Source: CAYWMD01 sp964458575 (GTDB lineage: Bacteria; Verrucomicrobiota; Verrucomicrobiia; Limisphaerales; JADLHS01). From it: a stretch of 64,000 bases of DNA. The stretch covers positions 135,522-199,521 of the forward strand of contig CAYWMD010000004.1 of assembly GCA_964458575.1 (NCBI GenBank), given 5' to 3'. The position numbers and the translations under genes are program-made. Positions 44,456-54,261 of this stretch are shown here, one piece after another; positions within the stretch are counted from its first letter, which is position 1, and each line of letters opens with the position of its first letter. The notes under the pieces were generated by a model. The model ran no database searches. It saw nothing but the letters and a program-made list of their open reading frames with translations, and was not told where the DNA came from.

Positions 44456-44938
44456 CTACTTCTGCTTCGCCCGTTGTCCGGCGAAAAATTCCTTTAACAA
44501 CGCCCGGCACTCCGCCTCCCGCACGCCGGCGGTGATTTCGCAGCGATGATTGAGGGTGGGAAACTGCAAAAGGTTCACCGCACTGCCCGCCGCACCGCCT
44601 TTGGGATCGCTCACGCCAAACACCACCCGTGCGAGCCGCGTGTGGACGATGGCGCCCGCGCACATGGGACACGGTTCCTTGGTGACGTAGAGCGTGCAGT
44701 CGGTGAGCCGCCAGTCGCCTGTCGCCGCCTCGGCCTGCGTCAGCGCGAGCATTTCGGCATGCGCGGTGGCATCCTTGAGCAATTCGACCTGGTTGAACGC
44801 CCGGGCGATGATGCGGCCTGCCCGCACGACCACCGCGCCGACGGGCACTTCCTCCGCCGCGTAGGCGCGGGCCGCCTGCCGCAACGCCTCGCCCATGAAG
44901 TGCGCGTCGCTTTGCAGGTCAATGATCGGCTCCGCCAT
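44456..44938 (-). CDS. tadA: tRNA-specific adenosine deaminase TadA
   Basis: 160 aa. The zinc-dependent deaminase motif is complete: His60-Ala-Glu62 in ATAHAEMLAL and Cys90-Pro-Met-Cys93 in EPCPMCAGAIVHTR. The length and the N-terminal MGEALRQAARAYAAEEVPVG match TadA, which converts A34 to inosine in tRNA-Arg(ACG). It is the last gene of a minus-strand operon after a Nudix hydrolase (12-base gap) and a GT2 transferase. Confidence 0.95.
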   Translation of the reverse strand: MAEPIIDLQSDAHFMGEALRQAARAYAAEEVPVGAVVVRAGRIIARAFNQVELLKDATAHAEMLALTQAEAATGDWRLTDCTLYVTKEPCPMCAGAIVHTRLARVVFGVSDPKGGAAGSAVNLLQFPTLNHRCEITAGVREAECRALLKEFFAGQRAKQK

Positions 44939-44950
44939 GAGACTTTTGAT

Positions 44951-45460
44951 TCAAGATTGCGGATTCTGAATCGAAGACTGTTCCAACGTCCATGCATTCC
45001 GGCCATCCGGATGACAATGACAGTGGGCGGCGAAAAACCCGCCGCGATGTTGCCAGAACCACGGCCAGATGCTTTCCCGGTCGGTTTGCGGCAGCCGCAA
45101 TCCGTCCAGCGCGGCGCGCGGGAAAAATTGAAACCGCCCTTCGTTCATCGGCGGCGGGAGTTGCTGGAGCTTCGGCTTCAGTTCAAAGAGAAACATGAGC
45201 CAGTGCGCGTTGCCTTGGTAACCGTGCTCGCTCACCAAGCCGGTGAGATGGAAATCGTTCGGCAAAAATCTCAACCCCAGCTCCTCGTGCGCTTCGCGGG
45301 CCGCGCAGGCATAGGGGGATTCACCCATCTCCGTCTTGAGCTTGCCACCACACGGACTCCAGCAGCCGCGGTTGGGCTCCTGCGCGCGTTCGAGCAGCAG
45401 GATTTCGTCACGGGCGTTGAAGCCATAGAGGAGCGTGGCGATTTTGTAAGGCAACGCCAT
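44951..45460 (-). CDS. Nudix hydrolase with a lengthened Nudix box
   Basis: 169 aa. The Nudix signature is recognisable: GGK at residues 38-40, then LKTEMGES and REAHEELGL at 55-63, which supplies the metal-binding glutamates. Compared with the usual GGKLEPGES spacing, two extra residues (KTEM) lie between the glycine turn and the first Glu. Members with GGKxE are often MutT-like 8-oxo-dGTP or nucleotide-sugar hydrolases. The gene begins 4 bases after the stop of the GT2 gene and precedes tadA. Confidence 0.88.
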   Translation of the reverse strand: MALPYKIATLLYGFNARDEILLLERAQEPNRGCWSPCGGKLKTEMGESPYACAAREAHEELGLRFLPNDFHLTGLVSEHGYQGNAHWLMFLFELKPKLQQLPPPMNEGRFQFFPRAALDGLRLPQTDRESIWPWFWQHRGGFFAAHCHCHPDGRNAWTLEQSSIQNPQS

Positions 45461-45464
45461 GGAT

Positions 45465-46298
45465 TCAATCCTTGTCTTCCGGGCCGTGATCAGGCGGCGG
45501 GCCGGACTTCGGCAGCGGCGCGCGAAGCTTTTTGTAAATCCACGTTTCGAGCGGCCGCAGCGGCGAGAGCCATTTGTAAAACGGCGAGTAAATCAAGCGG
45601 ATGCGGACGGCCGAGAGGAACATGGTGAGCGACGTGCGGAACAAATGGACCTTGGACCCGATCTTGTCGGTCCATTCGGTTGGAACTTCCAGCGTCCGAA
45701 AGCCGGCGCGTTTCAGCGAGTAAAGCAGGTTGATGTCGAACGCCATGTCCGCGATCCGCAGGGCGGAATGGATTTTCTCCACGGCCTGGCGGCGTATGAC
45801 CTTCGCGCCGCATTGCGTGTCCCGGATGTGCATGTTGAAGAGCGTCTGGATGATGAGGTGGAACACGCGGCTGGCGAACTGCCGTTTCCCGCTTTGCTCC
45901 ACGTGCAAGCGCGCCCCCGGCACCCAGCGCGAACCGATGACGCAGTCCGCTTCGCCGATGCGCCTGACCAGGTCGTGCAACGCCGCGGGCGGGGTCGCGC
46001 CGTCGGCATCCACGTAGCCGATCACGTCCGCCATCGGCGCCAGTTTCAACCCTTCGATCAACGCGCCGCCCTTGCCGATGGCTTCGGGAAAATCCAGCAG
46101 ACCGATGCTGGGAAAGTCCTTCGCCACGCGCTCGACCACGCCGCGGGTGTTGTCGCGACAGCCGTTGAGCACGACCACGAGTTGGAATTTGCCGTGATAC
46201 TGCTCCCGGAAATAGCGGGCATAGTCGCGGAGCACCGGTTCGATGCGGTGCTCTTCGTTGTAGGCCGGGATGAGGAGCAATAGGCTTGGCTCGGTCAC
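45465..46298 (-). CDS. GT2 glycosyltransferase (ALG5/DPM-like)
   Basis: 277 aa from a GTG at 46298, where the conserved domain begins (PSLLLLIPAYNEEHRIEPVL). The frame also allows an ATG at 46385 that would add 29 non-conserved residues, and neither has a clear Shine-Dalgarno. GT-A features are VVLNGCRDNTRGVVE and the metal site GYVDADGATPPAALHDLVRR, then IRDTQCGAKVIRRQAV and MAFDINLLYSLKRAGF, typical of dolichyl-phosphate glucosyl/mannosyl synthases. The C-terminus is basic with an amphipathic stretch but no clear span. First gene of the GT2-Nudix-tadA operon. Confidence 0.88.
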   Translation of the reverse strand: MTEPSLLLLIPAYNEEHRIEPVLRDYARYFREQYHGKFQLVVVLNGCRDNTRGVVERVAKDFPSIGLLDFPEAIGKGGALIEGLKLAPMADVIGYVDADGATPPAALHDLVRRIGEADCVIGSRWVPGARLHVEQSGKRQFASRVFHLIIQTLFNMHIRDTQCGAKVIRRQAVEKIHSALRIADMAFDINLLYSLKRAGFRTLEVPTEWTDKIGSKVHLFRTSLTMFLSAVRIRLIYSPFYKWLSPLRPLETWIYKKLRAPLPKSGPPPDHGPEDKD

Positions 46299-46435
46299 GG
46301 GAGCGCCATTATCAGGGAATGAGGGGGAAATGCAACCGCGCGCCCGTAAAAGCCCGGACAATTGCTTGTTTCCATTGCTGAACAATCCGGGTTATACTCG
46401 GTCAAAGCTGTGCTAAGTTTAGCGCGCTGAAAGCA

Positions 46436-48982
46436 ATGTTACGCAAGTTGAACCTCCTTTTGTCGCTGCCGACGCTGCTGTTGGTGGCATTCATGGCCTA
46501 TTGCGCCGTCCAATCTCCGCCAAACGCGCGGACGGTCACGACCACGAGTGACGCCGGCGCCGCGACCACCAACTCCACCCGGACCGCGACGCATCCGGTC
46601 ACACCCGGCCCCAATGACGGCCGGATCGCCTATGTCACTGCGGGCATGTTGCACCAATTCCATTATCTGCACCACCGGTTGAACGATGAACTGTCCGAGA
46701 AGTTCTTCCATCGCTATCTGGAAACGCTCGACCCGCAGCATCTGCATTTCACCCAGGATGATCTGGCGGAGTTTGAGAGCTACCGCGACCGGCTGGACAA
46801 CCTGACGCTGACGCGAAAAGGCGTGGCCGATACGTCGCCCGCCTATGAAATCTTCAACCGTTTCGTCCAGCGGCTTTCCGAGCGGATCGCTTATGTGGAT
46901 GATTTGTTGAAGACCAATCAGTTCGATTTTTCCGCGGACGATCGCATGCTCGCCAACCGCCGCGAATCCCCCTATCCGAAGGACCTGGAGGAGGCGAAAC
47001 AACTCTGGCGGCAGCGCCTCCGCTACGAGTATCTCCAGGAAAAGCTCGCCCGCCTCGAAACGAAGAAGAAAGCCAGCGAGGCCAAGCCGGCGGGCACCAA
47101 TGTCCCCGTGGTCATTGCGAAAGAGCCCGGCAAGCCGAAGGCCACCGAGGCGGCGGCGAAAACGAAAACCGACGCCGAGGAGATTGTGGATTTGCTCTCG
47201 CGCCGTTATCACCGGACCCTGCACATGTTTCAGGAATGGGACCACGAGGACGTGATGGAAAAGTATCTGACGGCGCTGGCCCACGTGTATGATCCGCACT
47301 CCGACTACCAGAACGCCGACGGCGCGAAGAACTTCGCGATCAGCATGAACCTGGCCCTGTTTGGGATCGGTGCGGTGCTGACAACCGATCTGGATGGTTA
47401 TTGCAAGATTCAAGAGTTGAAACCCGGCCCGGCGATGAAGAGCAAACAGATCAAGGTCGGTGACCGCATCGTGGCGGTGGCCCAGGGCGAGGCTCCGCCC
47501 GTGGATGTGGTGGAAATGAATCTCAACAAAGCCGTGCAGTTGATTCGCGGGCCGAAAGGCACGGAAGTGCGGCTCACCATCATCCCAGTGGATTGCCCGT
47601 CGGAACGAAAGGTGGTTTCGTTGATTCGCGACGAAATCAAACTGGAAGACCAGGAAGTGAAGGCGAAAATCATCGAACAGCCCGGCCCCGATGGCAAAAC
47701 CATCCGGCTCGGGGTGATTGACTTGCCGGCTTTTTACGCGCCTATCAGTCCCCCCGTCCAACTGGCGCGCGACGAAGGCAAGGAAGGCCGGACCACGCCC
47801 CATTTCACCTCCGTGGACGTGGCCAAGATGCTGAACAAGCTGAAAGCGGAAAATGTCGCGGGCGTGGTTCTCGATTTGCGACGCAACGGCGGCGGGTCGC
47901 TCGAGGAAGCCATCAAACTCACCGGTTTGTTCATCAAAGAAGGTCCGGTGGTGCAGGTGCGGGTTTCCGACGGACGGAATTTTGTGCGCGAGGACACCGA
48001 TCCGGGCGTTACCTACGACGGCCCCTTGATCGTGCTCACCAGCCGATTCAGCGCTTCGGCGTCGGAGATAGTTGCCGGTGCCCTGCAGGACTATGGTCGG
48101 GCGTTGGTGGTTGGCGATATTTCCACCCACGGCAAGGGCACCGTGCAAAACCTGAATCCTTTGGCGCCCTACGTCGAGCCGGGCACGGCCACCAATGACC
48201 CGGGGCAACTCAAGGTCACCATCCAGAAGTTTTACCGCGCCAGCGGCGCCTCGACGCAGTTGAAGGGCGTGATGCCGGACATCGTGCTGCCCTCGGTGTT
48301 GAATTACTCGAAGGACATCGGCGAAGACGCGTTGGAAAATCCATTGCCGTGGGACACCATTCCGGGGGCCAAGTATGACAAGGTCAACCTCGTGGCCCCC
48401 TGCCTGGCCGAACTCCTCAAACGCTCCAGCGACCGTGTGGCAACGAACCAGGATTTTGCCTACATTCGTGAGGACATTGCGTTGTTCCGCAAAAACCAGG
48501 AGGACAAAACCGTCTCGCTCAATGAAAAAGAGCGCCTCAAAGAGAAGGACGAAGCGGACGCCCGCCAAAAGGCGCGGGATGAGGAACGCCGCGCGCGTAA
48601 GGAAAATCAACGAAAAGTTTACGAACTCAGCTTGAAGCAGGCGGAGCAGCCCGGTCTCCCGCCGGCGGTGGGAGAAACCAATTCCGTTTCCACAACCGAT
48701 GGGGAAACGCGTGTGACTTTCTCCTACGACACCAATTTCGTAAAAGAGTTTTCTGAGAAGGAAATCGCCCGCGTGGAGGCGGCGATGTCCAATGGCTTGC
48801 CCAGCGTCAGTTTGGCTAAAACGAACCTGCTTTCGTCAGCGAAAAGCCCCGTCCACCCGGCTGAAGCTGCAGACGAAGAAAAGTCGCCGGCCGTAGACGC
48901 GACCCTCGAGGAAGCGGAACGCATCCTCATGGATTACATTGGGCTCCTGTCGCAAAAGAACTTGGTGACGGTAAACCATTGA
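46436..48982 (+). CDS. C-terminal processing peptidase (Prc/Tsp, S41 family)
   Basis: 848 aa with an N-terminal span or signal (LLLSLPTLLLVAFMAYCAVQ). It has the Prc layout: a helical N-terminal domain (LDPQHLHFTQDDLAEFESYR, MFQEWDHEDVMEKYLTALAH), a PDZ domain (FGIGAVLTTDLDGYCKIQEL, VGDRIVAVAQGE), and the S41 protease core with GVVLDLRRNGGGSLEEAI, the catalytic Ser in SRFSASASEIVAGAL and Lys in HGKGTVQ. A charged helical C-terminal domain follows. The protease degrades misfolded or tagged periplasmic proteins. The Ser-Lys spacing is one residue longer than in E. coli Tsp. It is followed after 42 bp by a small secreted protein gene. Confidence 0.93.
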   Translation: MLRKLNLLLSLPTLLLVAFMAYCAVQSPPNARTVTTTSDAGAATTNSTRTATHPVTPGPNDGRIAYVTAGMLHQFHYLHHRLNDELSEKFFHRYLETLDPQHLHFTQDDLAEFESYRDRLDNLTLTRKGVADTSPAYEIFNRFVQRLSERIAYVDDLLKTNQFDFSADDRMLANRRESPYPKDLEEAKQLWRQRLRYEYLQEKLARLETKKKASEAKPAGTNVPVVIAKEPGKPKATEAAAKTKTDAEEIVDLLSRRYHRTLHMFQEWDHEDVMEKYLTALAHVYDPHSDYQNADGAKNFAISMNLALFGIGAVLTTDLDGYCKIQELKPGPAMKSKQIKVGDRIVAVAQGEAPPVDVVEMNLNKAVQLIRGPKGTEVRLTIIPVDCPSERKVVSLIRDEIKLEDQEVKAKIIEQPGPDGKTIRLGVIDLPAFYAPISPPVQLARDEGKEGRTTPHFTSVDVAKMLNKLKAENVAGVVLDLRRNGGGSLEEAIKLTGLFIKEGPVVQVRVSDGRNFVREDTDPGVTYDGPLIVLTSRFSASASEIVAGALQDYGRALVVGDISTHGKGTVQNLNPLAPYVEPGTATNDPGQLKVTIQKFYRASGASTQLKGVMPDIVLPSVLNYSKDIGEDALENPLPWDTIPGAKYDKVNLVAPCLAELLKRSSDRVATNQDFAYIREDIALFRKNQEDKTVSLNEKERLKEKDEADARQKARDEERRARKENQRKVYELSLKQAEQPGLPPAVGETNSVSTTDGETRVTFSYDTNFVKEFSEKEIARVEAAMSNGLPSVSLAKTNLLSSAKSPVHPAEAADEEKSPAVDATLEEAERILMDYIGLLSQKNLVTVNH

Positions 48983-49024
48983 TTTTGACCGGCCGGAAAC
49001 GCCGGATTGTCCCTCGACACAACC

Positions 49025-49615
49025 ATGAAAGCCATCCTCGCCGCCACCATCGTTCTCGGCCTGCTGGGGGGCCACGCCTTCGGTCAGGCCGATCAGGTCA
49101 AGCGCCGCGCCAAGGAACTCGTCAACCAGAACAATGTCCGCCAGGGAAATTTGCAACAGGGCCAGCCCGCCCCGCCGGCGGCGCCAAACGCCAGCCAACC
49201 CGCGACGGCGACCCCGACGACCACGCAGCAAAGCATCGCAAGGATTCAGGCCGACCTCGCCGGGTTCAAGCCCGGCACCGCCGTCACCGCGCAACAAAAG
49301 CAGCAGTTGACCAAGGACATCGCCGTGGCTTGTCGCGGCACGAAGCCGATGCTGCCGTCCGTTACGTCCTTCGTTAATGACCTCGCCGCCGCGTTGACGG
49401 ACAAACCGCTCGACGCCGCCAATCAAGCCCGGTTGGCGCGCGACATCGAGTCGGTTTTGAACAGCGCCTCCCTTTCGACCACACAGTTTGATGCCATCAT
49501 CGCCGACGTGCAGGCCATTCTTCAGGTGGGCGGCGCCAAGCGAAGTCTGGCCGTCGCCGCCGCCAACCGGCTCAAGACCATCGGTTCGGAAGTGCGGCGG
49601 GGCGCGGCGCCCTGA
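49025..49615 (+). CDS. Small secreted helical protein of unknown function
   Basis: 196 aa from the ATG at 49025. A signal peptide (MKAILAATIVLGLLGGHAFG) is followed by a basic helix (ADQVKRRAKELVNQNNV), a Gln/Pro/Thr-rich linker and two helical segments of about 50 residues (QKQQLTKDIAVACRGTKPML, DAANQARLARDIESVLNSAS) that look alike and may be an internal repeat. It lies between the Prc protease gene and yacG. No known family was recognised. Confidence 0.75.
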   Translation: MKAILAATIVLGLLGGHAFGQADQVKRRAKELVNQNNVRQGNLQQGQPAPPAAPNASQPATATPTTTQQSIARIQADLAGFKPGTAVTAQQKQQLTKDIAVACRGTKPMLPSVTSFVNDLAAALTDKPLDAANQARLARDIESVLNSASLSTTQFDAIIADVQAILQVGGAKRSLAVAAANRLKTIGSEVRRGAAP

Positions 49616-49627
49616 GCGGCCCGGCTG

Positions 49628-49864
49628 ATGTCCTCTCCCCATCGGAAGCTCCCATGTCCCACCTGCCGGAAAACCGGCGACTGGTTTGCCGGGCGTTACG
49701 GCCCGTTTTGTTCGCACCGGTGCAAGTTGATTGACCTCGGCAAGTGGCTCGGCGGCGAGCAGGTCATTTCCGAGCCGTTGCGTCCGGAACATTTTGAAAA
49801 ATACGCCGAGCTCCCGCCGGGCGCGGCGCTGGACAAACCCGAGGCGGAGAGCGAATCCCCGTAA
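49628..49864 (+). CDS. yacG: DNA gyrase inhibitor YacG-like zinc protein
   Basis: 78 aa. The zinc site is intact: Cys10-x2-Cys13 in KLPCPTCRK and Cys28-x3-Cys32 in GPFCSHRCKLIDLGKWLGGE. WFAGRYGPFCSHRCKLIDLG matches the YacG core; family members bind GyrB and inhibit its supercoiling activity. The C-terminal tail is acidic. It starts 12 bases after the previous gene. Confidence 0.9.
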   Translation: MSSPHRKLPCPTCRKTGDWFAGRYGPFCSHRCKLIDLGKWLGGEQVISEPLRPEHFEKYAELPPGAALDKPEAESESP

Positions 49865-49976
49865 ATTTGGTCCTCCGCCGTCCGGCGGATTTTACTTCCT
49901 GGTTTTGCCGTGGCATCTTGGCCTTCCAATCGCCCCCGCCGGGTGATTTGGGGCAGCCATTTGTTTTTTAATTGTC

Positions 49977-52022
49977 GTGAAAAAGTCCTCTTCGGTCGTT
50001 CGCGCCGTTGCAATCGGGTTGTTAGCCGCAAGTTGCCTGCGCGGCCCCGCTCAGATCTCGTTCAGCACGGGAAATTACTCCATCAACTTTGACACCCTCG
50101 CCACGACCAGCAGCAACTGGACGAACAATGTCACCCTGGCCGGCTGGTATGCCTCCAAGGGGAACGGCAACGCCACGAATTACATTGCCGGCACTGGCGC
50201 CGGGACCGCGGGTGGCATTTACAGTTTCGGCGTCGCCGGCACCCATCCCAACTCGGAACGTGCGCTCGGTTCGCTGGCCGGCAGTTCCGTGAATTATGCC
50301 TTTGGCGTGCGATTCAGCAACGACACGGCTTCCTCGGTTTCCAACATCAGCGTCTCCTACACCGGCGAGCAATGGCGCTCCGGGGGCGAAAACACGCCGC
50401 ACATCCTCGCGTTCTCCTGCCGGGTTGATTCGCTGCCCATCACCAACAGCTACGCCGGAGGGAACTGGTCCAACTTCCCCGCGCTGAATTTCGTTTCGCC
50501 CACGCCCACCACTGCAGCGACGGCGCTCGACGGCAACGCGGCGACCAACCGGGTGGTTTTCTCCAGCGTCGTGCTGACCGGCGTGGTGGTGCATCCCGGA
50601 CAGGAGTTGTTCCTGCGCTGGCTCGACGTGGACAACAGCGGTTTTGATGATGCGCTGGCGCTGGACGACTTGACGGTCGCCTTCGGGACGGTTCCGCCCG
50701 TCCCGCCTTTCATCACGGAACAGCCGCAGAGCCGGACCGTGGCGCAAGGTGATAACGTGACCTTCACGGTCGTGGCCGGCGGCACGCCGCCGCCGGTTTA
50801 CCAATGGCGTTTCTTCAACACGAACCTGGCCGGCGCAACGTCGTCCACCCTCACGCTCACGAACGTGACCCCCGCCCAAAGCGGCGACTATTTCGTGATG
50901 ATTACCAACCCGGCGGGCACCACCAACAGTCAGCCGGCCTCTTTGGAGGTGCAACCCCAGCCGGACGTGGGTTTCTCCCTGGTGACCTACAACGTCGGCG
51001 GAAACGACGCGGCCGATTGGAGCACCAACGCGCCCCAGGTCCGGGCCATTGCGCGGATGCTCCAGCATCTCAACCCGGACATTGTCACCTTCAACGAAAT
51101 CCCCCATCCCCACACCAATCAGATGCCCAACTGGATCACCGCGTTTTTTCCCGGCTACCAGATCGTCATCAGTCCCGGATCAGACCTGCACATTCATACG
51201 GCGATCATGAGCCGACACCCGATTGCGCGATTCCAGAACTGGCTGGACGGCGCACAACTGGAGCCGTGGGGCTACACCGAGGCGAACTTCACCCGGGATT
51301 TGCTGGAGGCGGAGATTGTCATTCCGTCATTCTCACGCCCGCTCCACGTTTTTACCGTCCATTTGAAATCGAGCGGAACGAACCATGCCGACGCGGCGCT
51401 CAAACGCGCGGCCGAGGCCGCGGCCATCACCAACTGGTTTGCCACCAACTTCTTCGTCCTGTACCCGAACGACCCCTACACTTTGTCGGGCGACATGAAC
51501 GAGGCGGACACCGACACGCTGGCCATCCAGCGGTTGCTCAGTCCGGCGATGAATTCGCACCTCACCAATCCGTCCAATCCGGTCACCGGCCGCATCAACA
51601 CCTTCTCCACTTCCACGCCCAATCCCAGTTCGCGGATTGATTACATTTTCCCCTGCGGCCTGCTCTCCGCCAACATCGCTGCCGGCCAGGTGTTTCGCTC
51701 CATGGTCCTGACCAACCCGGCGCCGCCGCCGCCGCTCCTGACCAACGATGAGAAAACCGCCTCCGACCATCTGCCGGTGATGATGGTGTTCCAGAATCCC
51801 TACAGCAAACCGTTCCACATAACTTCCCTCACCCGGAGCAATCTGAACGTGGCGTTGCAGTGGGAATCCGTTTTTGGCCAGCCGTACCAGGTGGAGGTTT
51901 CCTCCAACCTCAACTCCTGGAGCGTGCTCGCTTCCAATCTCACTGCCACCAGCAACACCGTCACGCTGGCAACGAACGTGACGGGGGATATTCGCTTCTT
52001 TCGCGTGCACCGCGTTCCGTAA
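49977..52022 (+). CDS. Secreted Ig-like plus endonuclease/exonuclease/phosphatase-fold protein
   Basis: 681 aa from a GTG, with signal peptide (VVRAVAIGLLAASC). Residues of about 25-230 are a beta-sandwich. Residues of about 240-330 are an Ig-like domain (PPFITEQPQSRTVAQGDNVT, YQWRFFNTNLAG, SGDYFVMITNPAG). Residues of about 335-610 are an EEP domain: LVTYNVGGND, DIVTFNEIPHPHTN (metal Glu), VFTVHLKSS, LSGDMNEADTD and TASDHLPVMMVF. A beta tail follows. Such proteins are secreted nucleases or phosphodiesterases that may scavenge DNA or phosphate; the substrate is not determined. It converges with the IPT/TIG gene 21 bp away. Confidence 0.92.
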   Translation: MKKSSSVVRAVAIGLLAASCLRGPAQISFSTGNYSINFDTLATTSSNWTNNVTLAGWYASKGNGNATNYIAGTGAGTAGGIYSFGVAGTHPNSERALGSLAGSSVNYAFGVRFSNDTASSVSNISVSYTGEQWRSGGENTPHILAFSCRVDSLPITNSYAGGNWSNFPALNFVSPTPTTAATALDGNAATNRVVFSSVVLTGVVVHPGQELFLRWLDVDNSGFDDALALDDLTVAFGTVPPVPPFITEQPQSRTVAQGDNVTFTVVAGGTPPPVYQWRFFNTNLAGATSSTLTLTNVTPAQSGDYFVMITNPAGTTNSQPASLEVQPQPDVGFSLVTYNVGGNDAADWSTNAPQVRAIARMLQHLNPDIVTFNEIPHPHTNQMPNWITAFFPGYQIVISPGSDLHIHTAIMSRHPIARFQNWLDGAQLEPWGYTEANFTRDLLEAEIVIPSFSRPLHVFTVHLKSSGTNHADAALKRAAEAAAITNWFATNFFVLYPNDPYTLSGDMNEADTDTLAIQRLLSPAMNSHLTNPSNPVTGRINTFSTSTPNPSSRIDYIFPCGLLSANIAAGQVFRSMVLTNPAPPPPLLTNDEKTASDHLPVMMVFQNPYSKPFHITSLTRSNLNVALQWESVFGQPYQVEVSSNLNSWSVLASNLTATSNTVTLATNVTGDIRFFRVHRVP

Positions 52023-52043
52023 CCGCCATGCGGCGGTGTCCGG

Positions 52044-54140
52044 CTAGTTCTTCAACCGGTAATACCGCATCGTGTTGCTGGCGGGTTCCACGATAAATTT
52101 TTCGTTGCCCGAAATCGTGGGCAGCGTGAGATCGTTCGACCAGTAAATGGTATTGCTGAACGCGGGCACGAATTGCAGCACGTAATTGGTGAGGGCCGAC
52201 GGCCATGACACGCGAACATACCCCGCCGCCGGTTTTTGGATGGACAACAGCGGCAATGGCAGCACCAGCGTGGTGTTGCTCGCTATGTTGTTGGCCGGCG
52301 CCGGGTCGGAGTACAGGCTGCCGACCGCGGCGAAGTTGCTGATCGTACCGGACGTTTGCGGCGCCACCACAAGCGTCACCGTGATATTACCGCCGACGTT
52401 GAGTTGACCCAGCGAACCGATGATGGGGTTGCCGTTGGTGTTCAGACTGCCTGCCGTAGTGGTCGCGGATTTCAAATTCACATTTGCGGGGAGCAGGTTG
52501 GTCAGCATGACCCCCGGCGCGGAAAACCCGCTGCTATTGGCCACCTGGATGATGTAGGTCAGGTTGCTGGTCACCATCACCGGGTCGGGTGTGTCCGAGA
52601 CCGTGATGCCCAGGTTGGCCGTGTAATCGAGCACGAAGTTCTGCGCCGTGGTGTTCGAGCCGGCCGGGGCGATGACCGTAATGGGCCCGGTCAGGGCGCT
52701 GTTGGGCACGCTGGAGGTGATGGTGGTGTTGTTGACCACGCCAAAGACCGCGTTCGAACCGTTGAACTTCACCGAACTTGCGTCCAGGAAATTGACGCCG
52801 GTGATGGTTACGTTCGTTCCGGGCAAGCCGTGCGTGGGATTGAAGACGCTAATGGCCGGCGGAACGTAAAATCGAACCGTGCTGTTCGTCGTGCCGGCTG
52901 GCGTGGTGACGCTCATGGGTCCGCTCTCCGCATTGAAGGGCACCTGCGCGCCGATGGTCGTGTTGTTGCTTACGACAAAGGAAACCGCCGGGCCACCGCT
53001 GAAATTGACCGCGGACGCGTCCGTGAAGTTTTCGCCGGTCAACTTGATCCAGGTGCCCGCGCCGCTTTGATTCGGCGTGATGCTGGTGATCCGCGCCGGC
53101 AAATAGAAAAAGGTCGCGCTGGTGGCCACCCCGCTCAGGTTGCTGAAGGTGATGAAACCCGTGGTCGCTCCGGCCGGCACGGTCGCGGTGATCTGGTTGT
53201 AGGTCGGGGTGCCGGCGGAAGCGGTCACTCCGTTGAACCTTACCACCGGCGTGCCATTGGTGAAGTTCAGGCCGTTGATGGTGACGCCGGTGCCCACCGG
53301 CCCGAAGCCGGGCGTGAAACCAGTGATGGTCGGTAGCACGACATAGTTGCTGCCCGAGAACGCCGAGCCAGCAGGCGCGATGACCCGAATCTGCGCGTTA
53401 ATGGCGTTGGCCGGCACGGTGGCCTGGATCGCCGTATTGCTCAGGACATTGAAGGTCGTCGCATCAATCGTCCCGAAACGCACGGCGCTTGCCTCCAGGA
53501 AACTGGTGCCGGTGATGATGACGTTCGTTCCCGGGCGACCTTTGGAGGGAGAAAACCCGGTGATGGTCGGCGGCACATGGAAGTTCGTGGTGGTTGTGTA
53601 CGATCCCAGCAAGTTTGAAAGCGTGATCGGCCCCGACATTACACCAGCCGGCGCATTCACTGTGAACTGCGTCGTCGATGGCGGGTTTACGACAAATGCA
53701 CTGGCGCCGGTGAATCTCACCGTTAGTGGACCAGAAAAATGCGCGCCCGAGAAAGTCACCGGGGTGTTGACGTTCCCAATCGAGTTGGAAAATCCGGTGA
53801 CGTAAGGACCGGGGCCGATGACTGTAAAGTCATCCGCGCTGTAAGTTTCCTGCCCGGCAACCGAGACATAGATCGGGCCCGGTCCCAGCGGCGCACCCGC
53901 AGGCACTACCGTCTGGATTTGAGTGGGGGACGGGGCTGACGCCGGCGCCGTGACCCCGTTGAATTTCACGATCAATGCCCCGGGACTGAATCCACCGCCG
54001 TTGATGTTGATGATCCCGGGATCCCCGTATGCCCCGAAAACCGGGTCGAAGGAAGATATAACCGGGGCCGCCAGCAGTGGCATCGCCCCGAGCAGCAATG
54101 CCGTTGCGACTGCGACGCAATGATGTTTCACCTTGATCAC
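52044..54140 (-). CDS. Secreted IPT/TIG-repeat protein with DUF11 domain
   Basis: 698 aa from a GTG at 54140 (another GTG three codons later is possible), with signal peptide (CVAVATALLLGAMPLLA). Six IPT/TIG Ig-like repeats of about 80-85 residues begin at VISSFDPVFGAYGDPG, YVTGFSNSIGNVNTP, TITGFSPSKGRPGTN, TITGFTPGFGPVGTG, RITSITPNQSGAGTW and AISVFNPTHGLPGTN. A DUF11-type domain follows (LGITVSDTPDPVMVTSNLTY, VMLTNLLPANVNL), then a beta tail (LPLLSIQKPAAGYVRVSWPS). Surface or extracellular display is likely; no enzyme motif. Confidence 0.92.
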   Translation of the reverse strand: MIKVKHHCVAVATALLLGAMPLLAAPVISSFDPVFGAYGDPGIININGGGFSPGALIVKFNGVTAPASAPSPTQIQTVVPAGAPLGPGPIYVSVAGQETYSADDFTVIGPGPYVTGFSNSIGNVNTPVTFSGAHFSGPLTVRFTGASAFVVNPPSTTQFTVNAPAGVMSGPITLSNLLGSYTTTTNFHVPPTITGFSPSKGRPGTNVIITGTSFLEASAVRFGTIDATTFNVLSNTAIQATVPANAINAQIRVIAPAGSAFSGSNYVVLPTITGFTPGFGPVGTGVTINGLNFTNGTPVVRFNGVTASAGTPTYNQITATVPAGATTGFITFSNLSGVATSATFFYLPARITSITPNQSGAGTWIKLTGENFTDASAVNFSGGPAVSFVVSNNTTIGAQVPFNAESGPMSVTTPAGTTNSTVRFYVPPAISVFNPTHGLPGTNVTITGVNFLDASSVKFNGSNAVFGVVNNTTITSSVPNSALTGPITVIAPAGSNTTAQNFVLDYTANLGITVSDTPDPVMVTSNLTYIIQVANSSGFSAPGVMLTNLLPANVNLKSATTTAGSLNTNGNPIIGSLGQLNVGGNITVTLVVAPQTSGTISNFAAVGSLYSDPAPANNIASNTTLVLPLPLLSIQKPAAGYVRVSWPSALTNYVLQFVPAFSNTIYWSNDLTLPTISGNEKFIVEPASNTMRYYRLKN

Positions 54141-54261
54141 AATGTTTTCTCTGCCTTGCGGATGTTTTAAGTGTGTTGGAAACGGGACCGGGCCATTTTC
54201 GCTTTCAACCCATAACCCGAAATTCGCCCTAAATCAAATCTGTTCTTTGCGGCTATGAAGG

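Noticed and set aside
46439..48610. 723-codon minus-strand frame
   Set aside because: Shadow of the Prc-type protease gene, which has an intact Ser/Lys catalytic pair.
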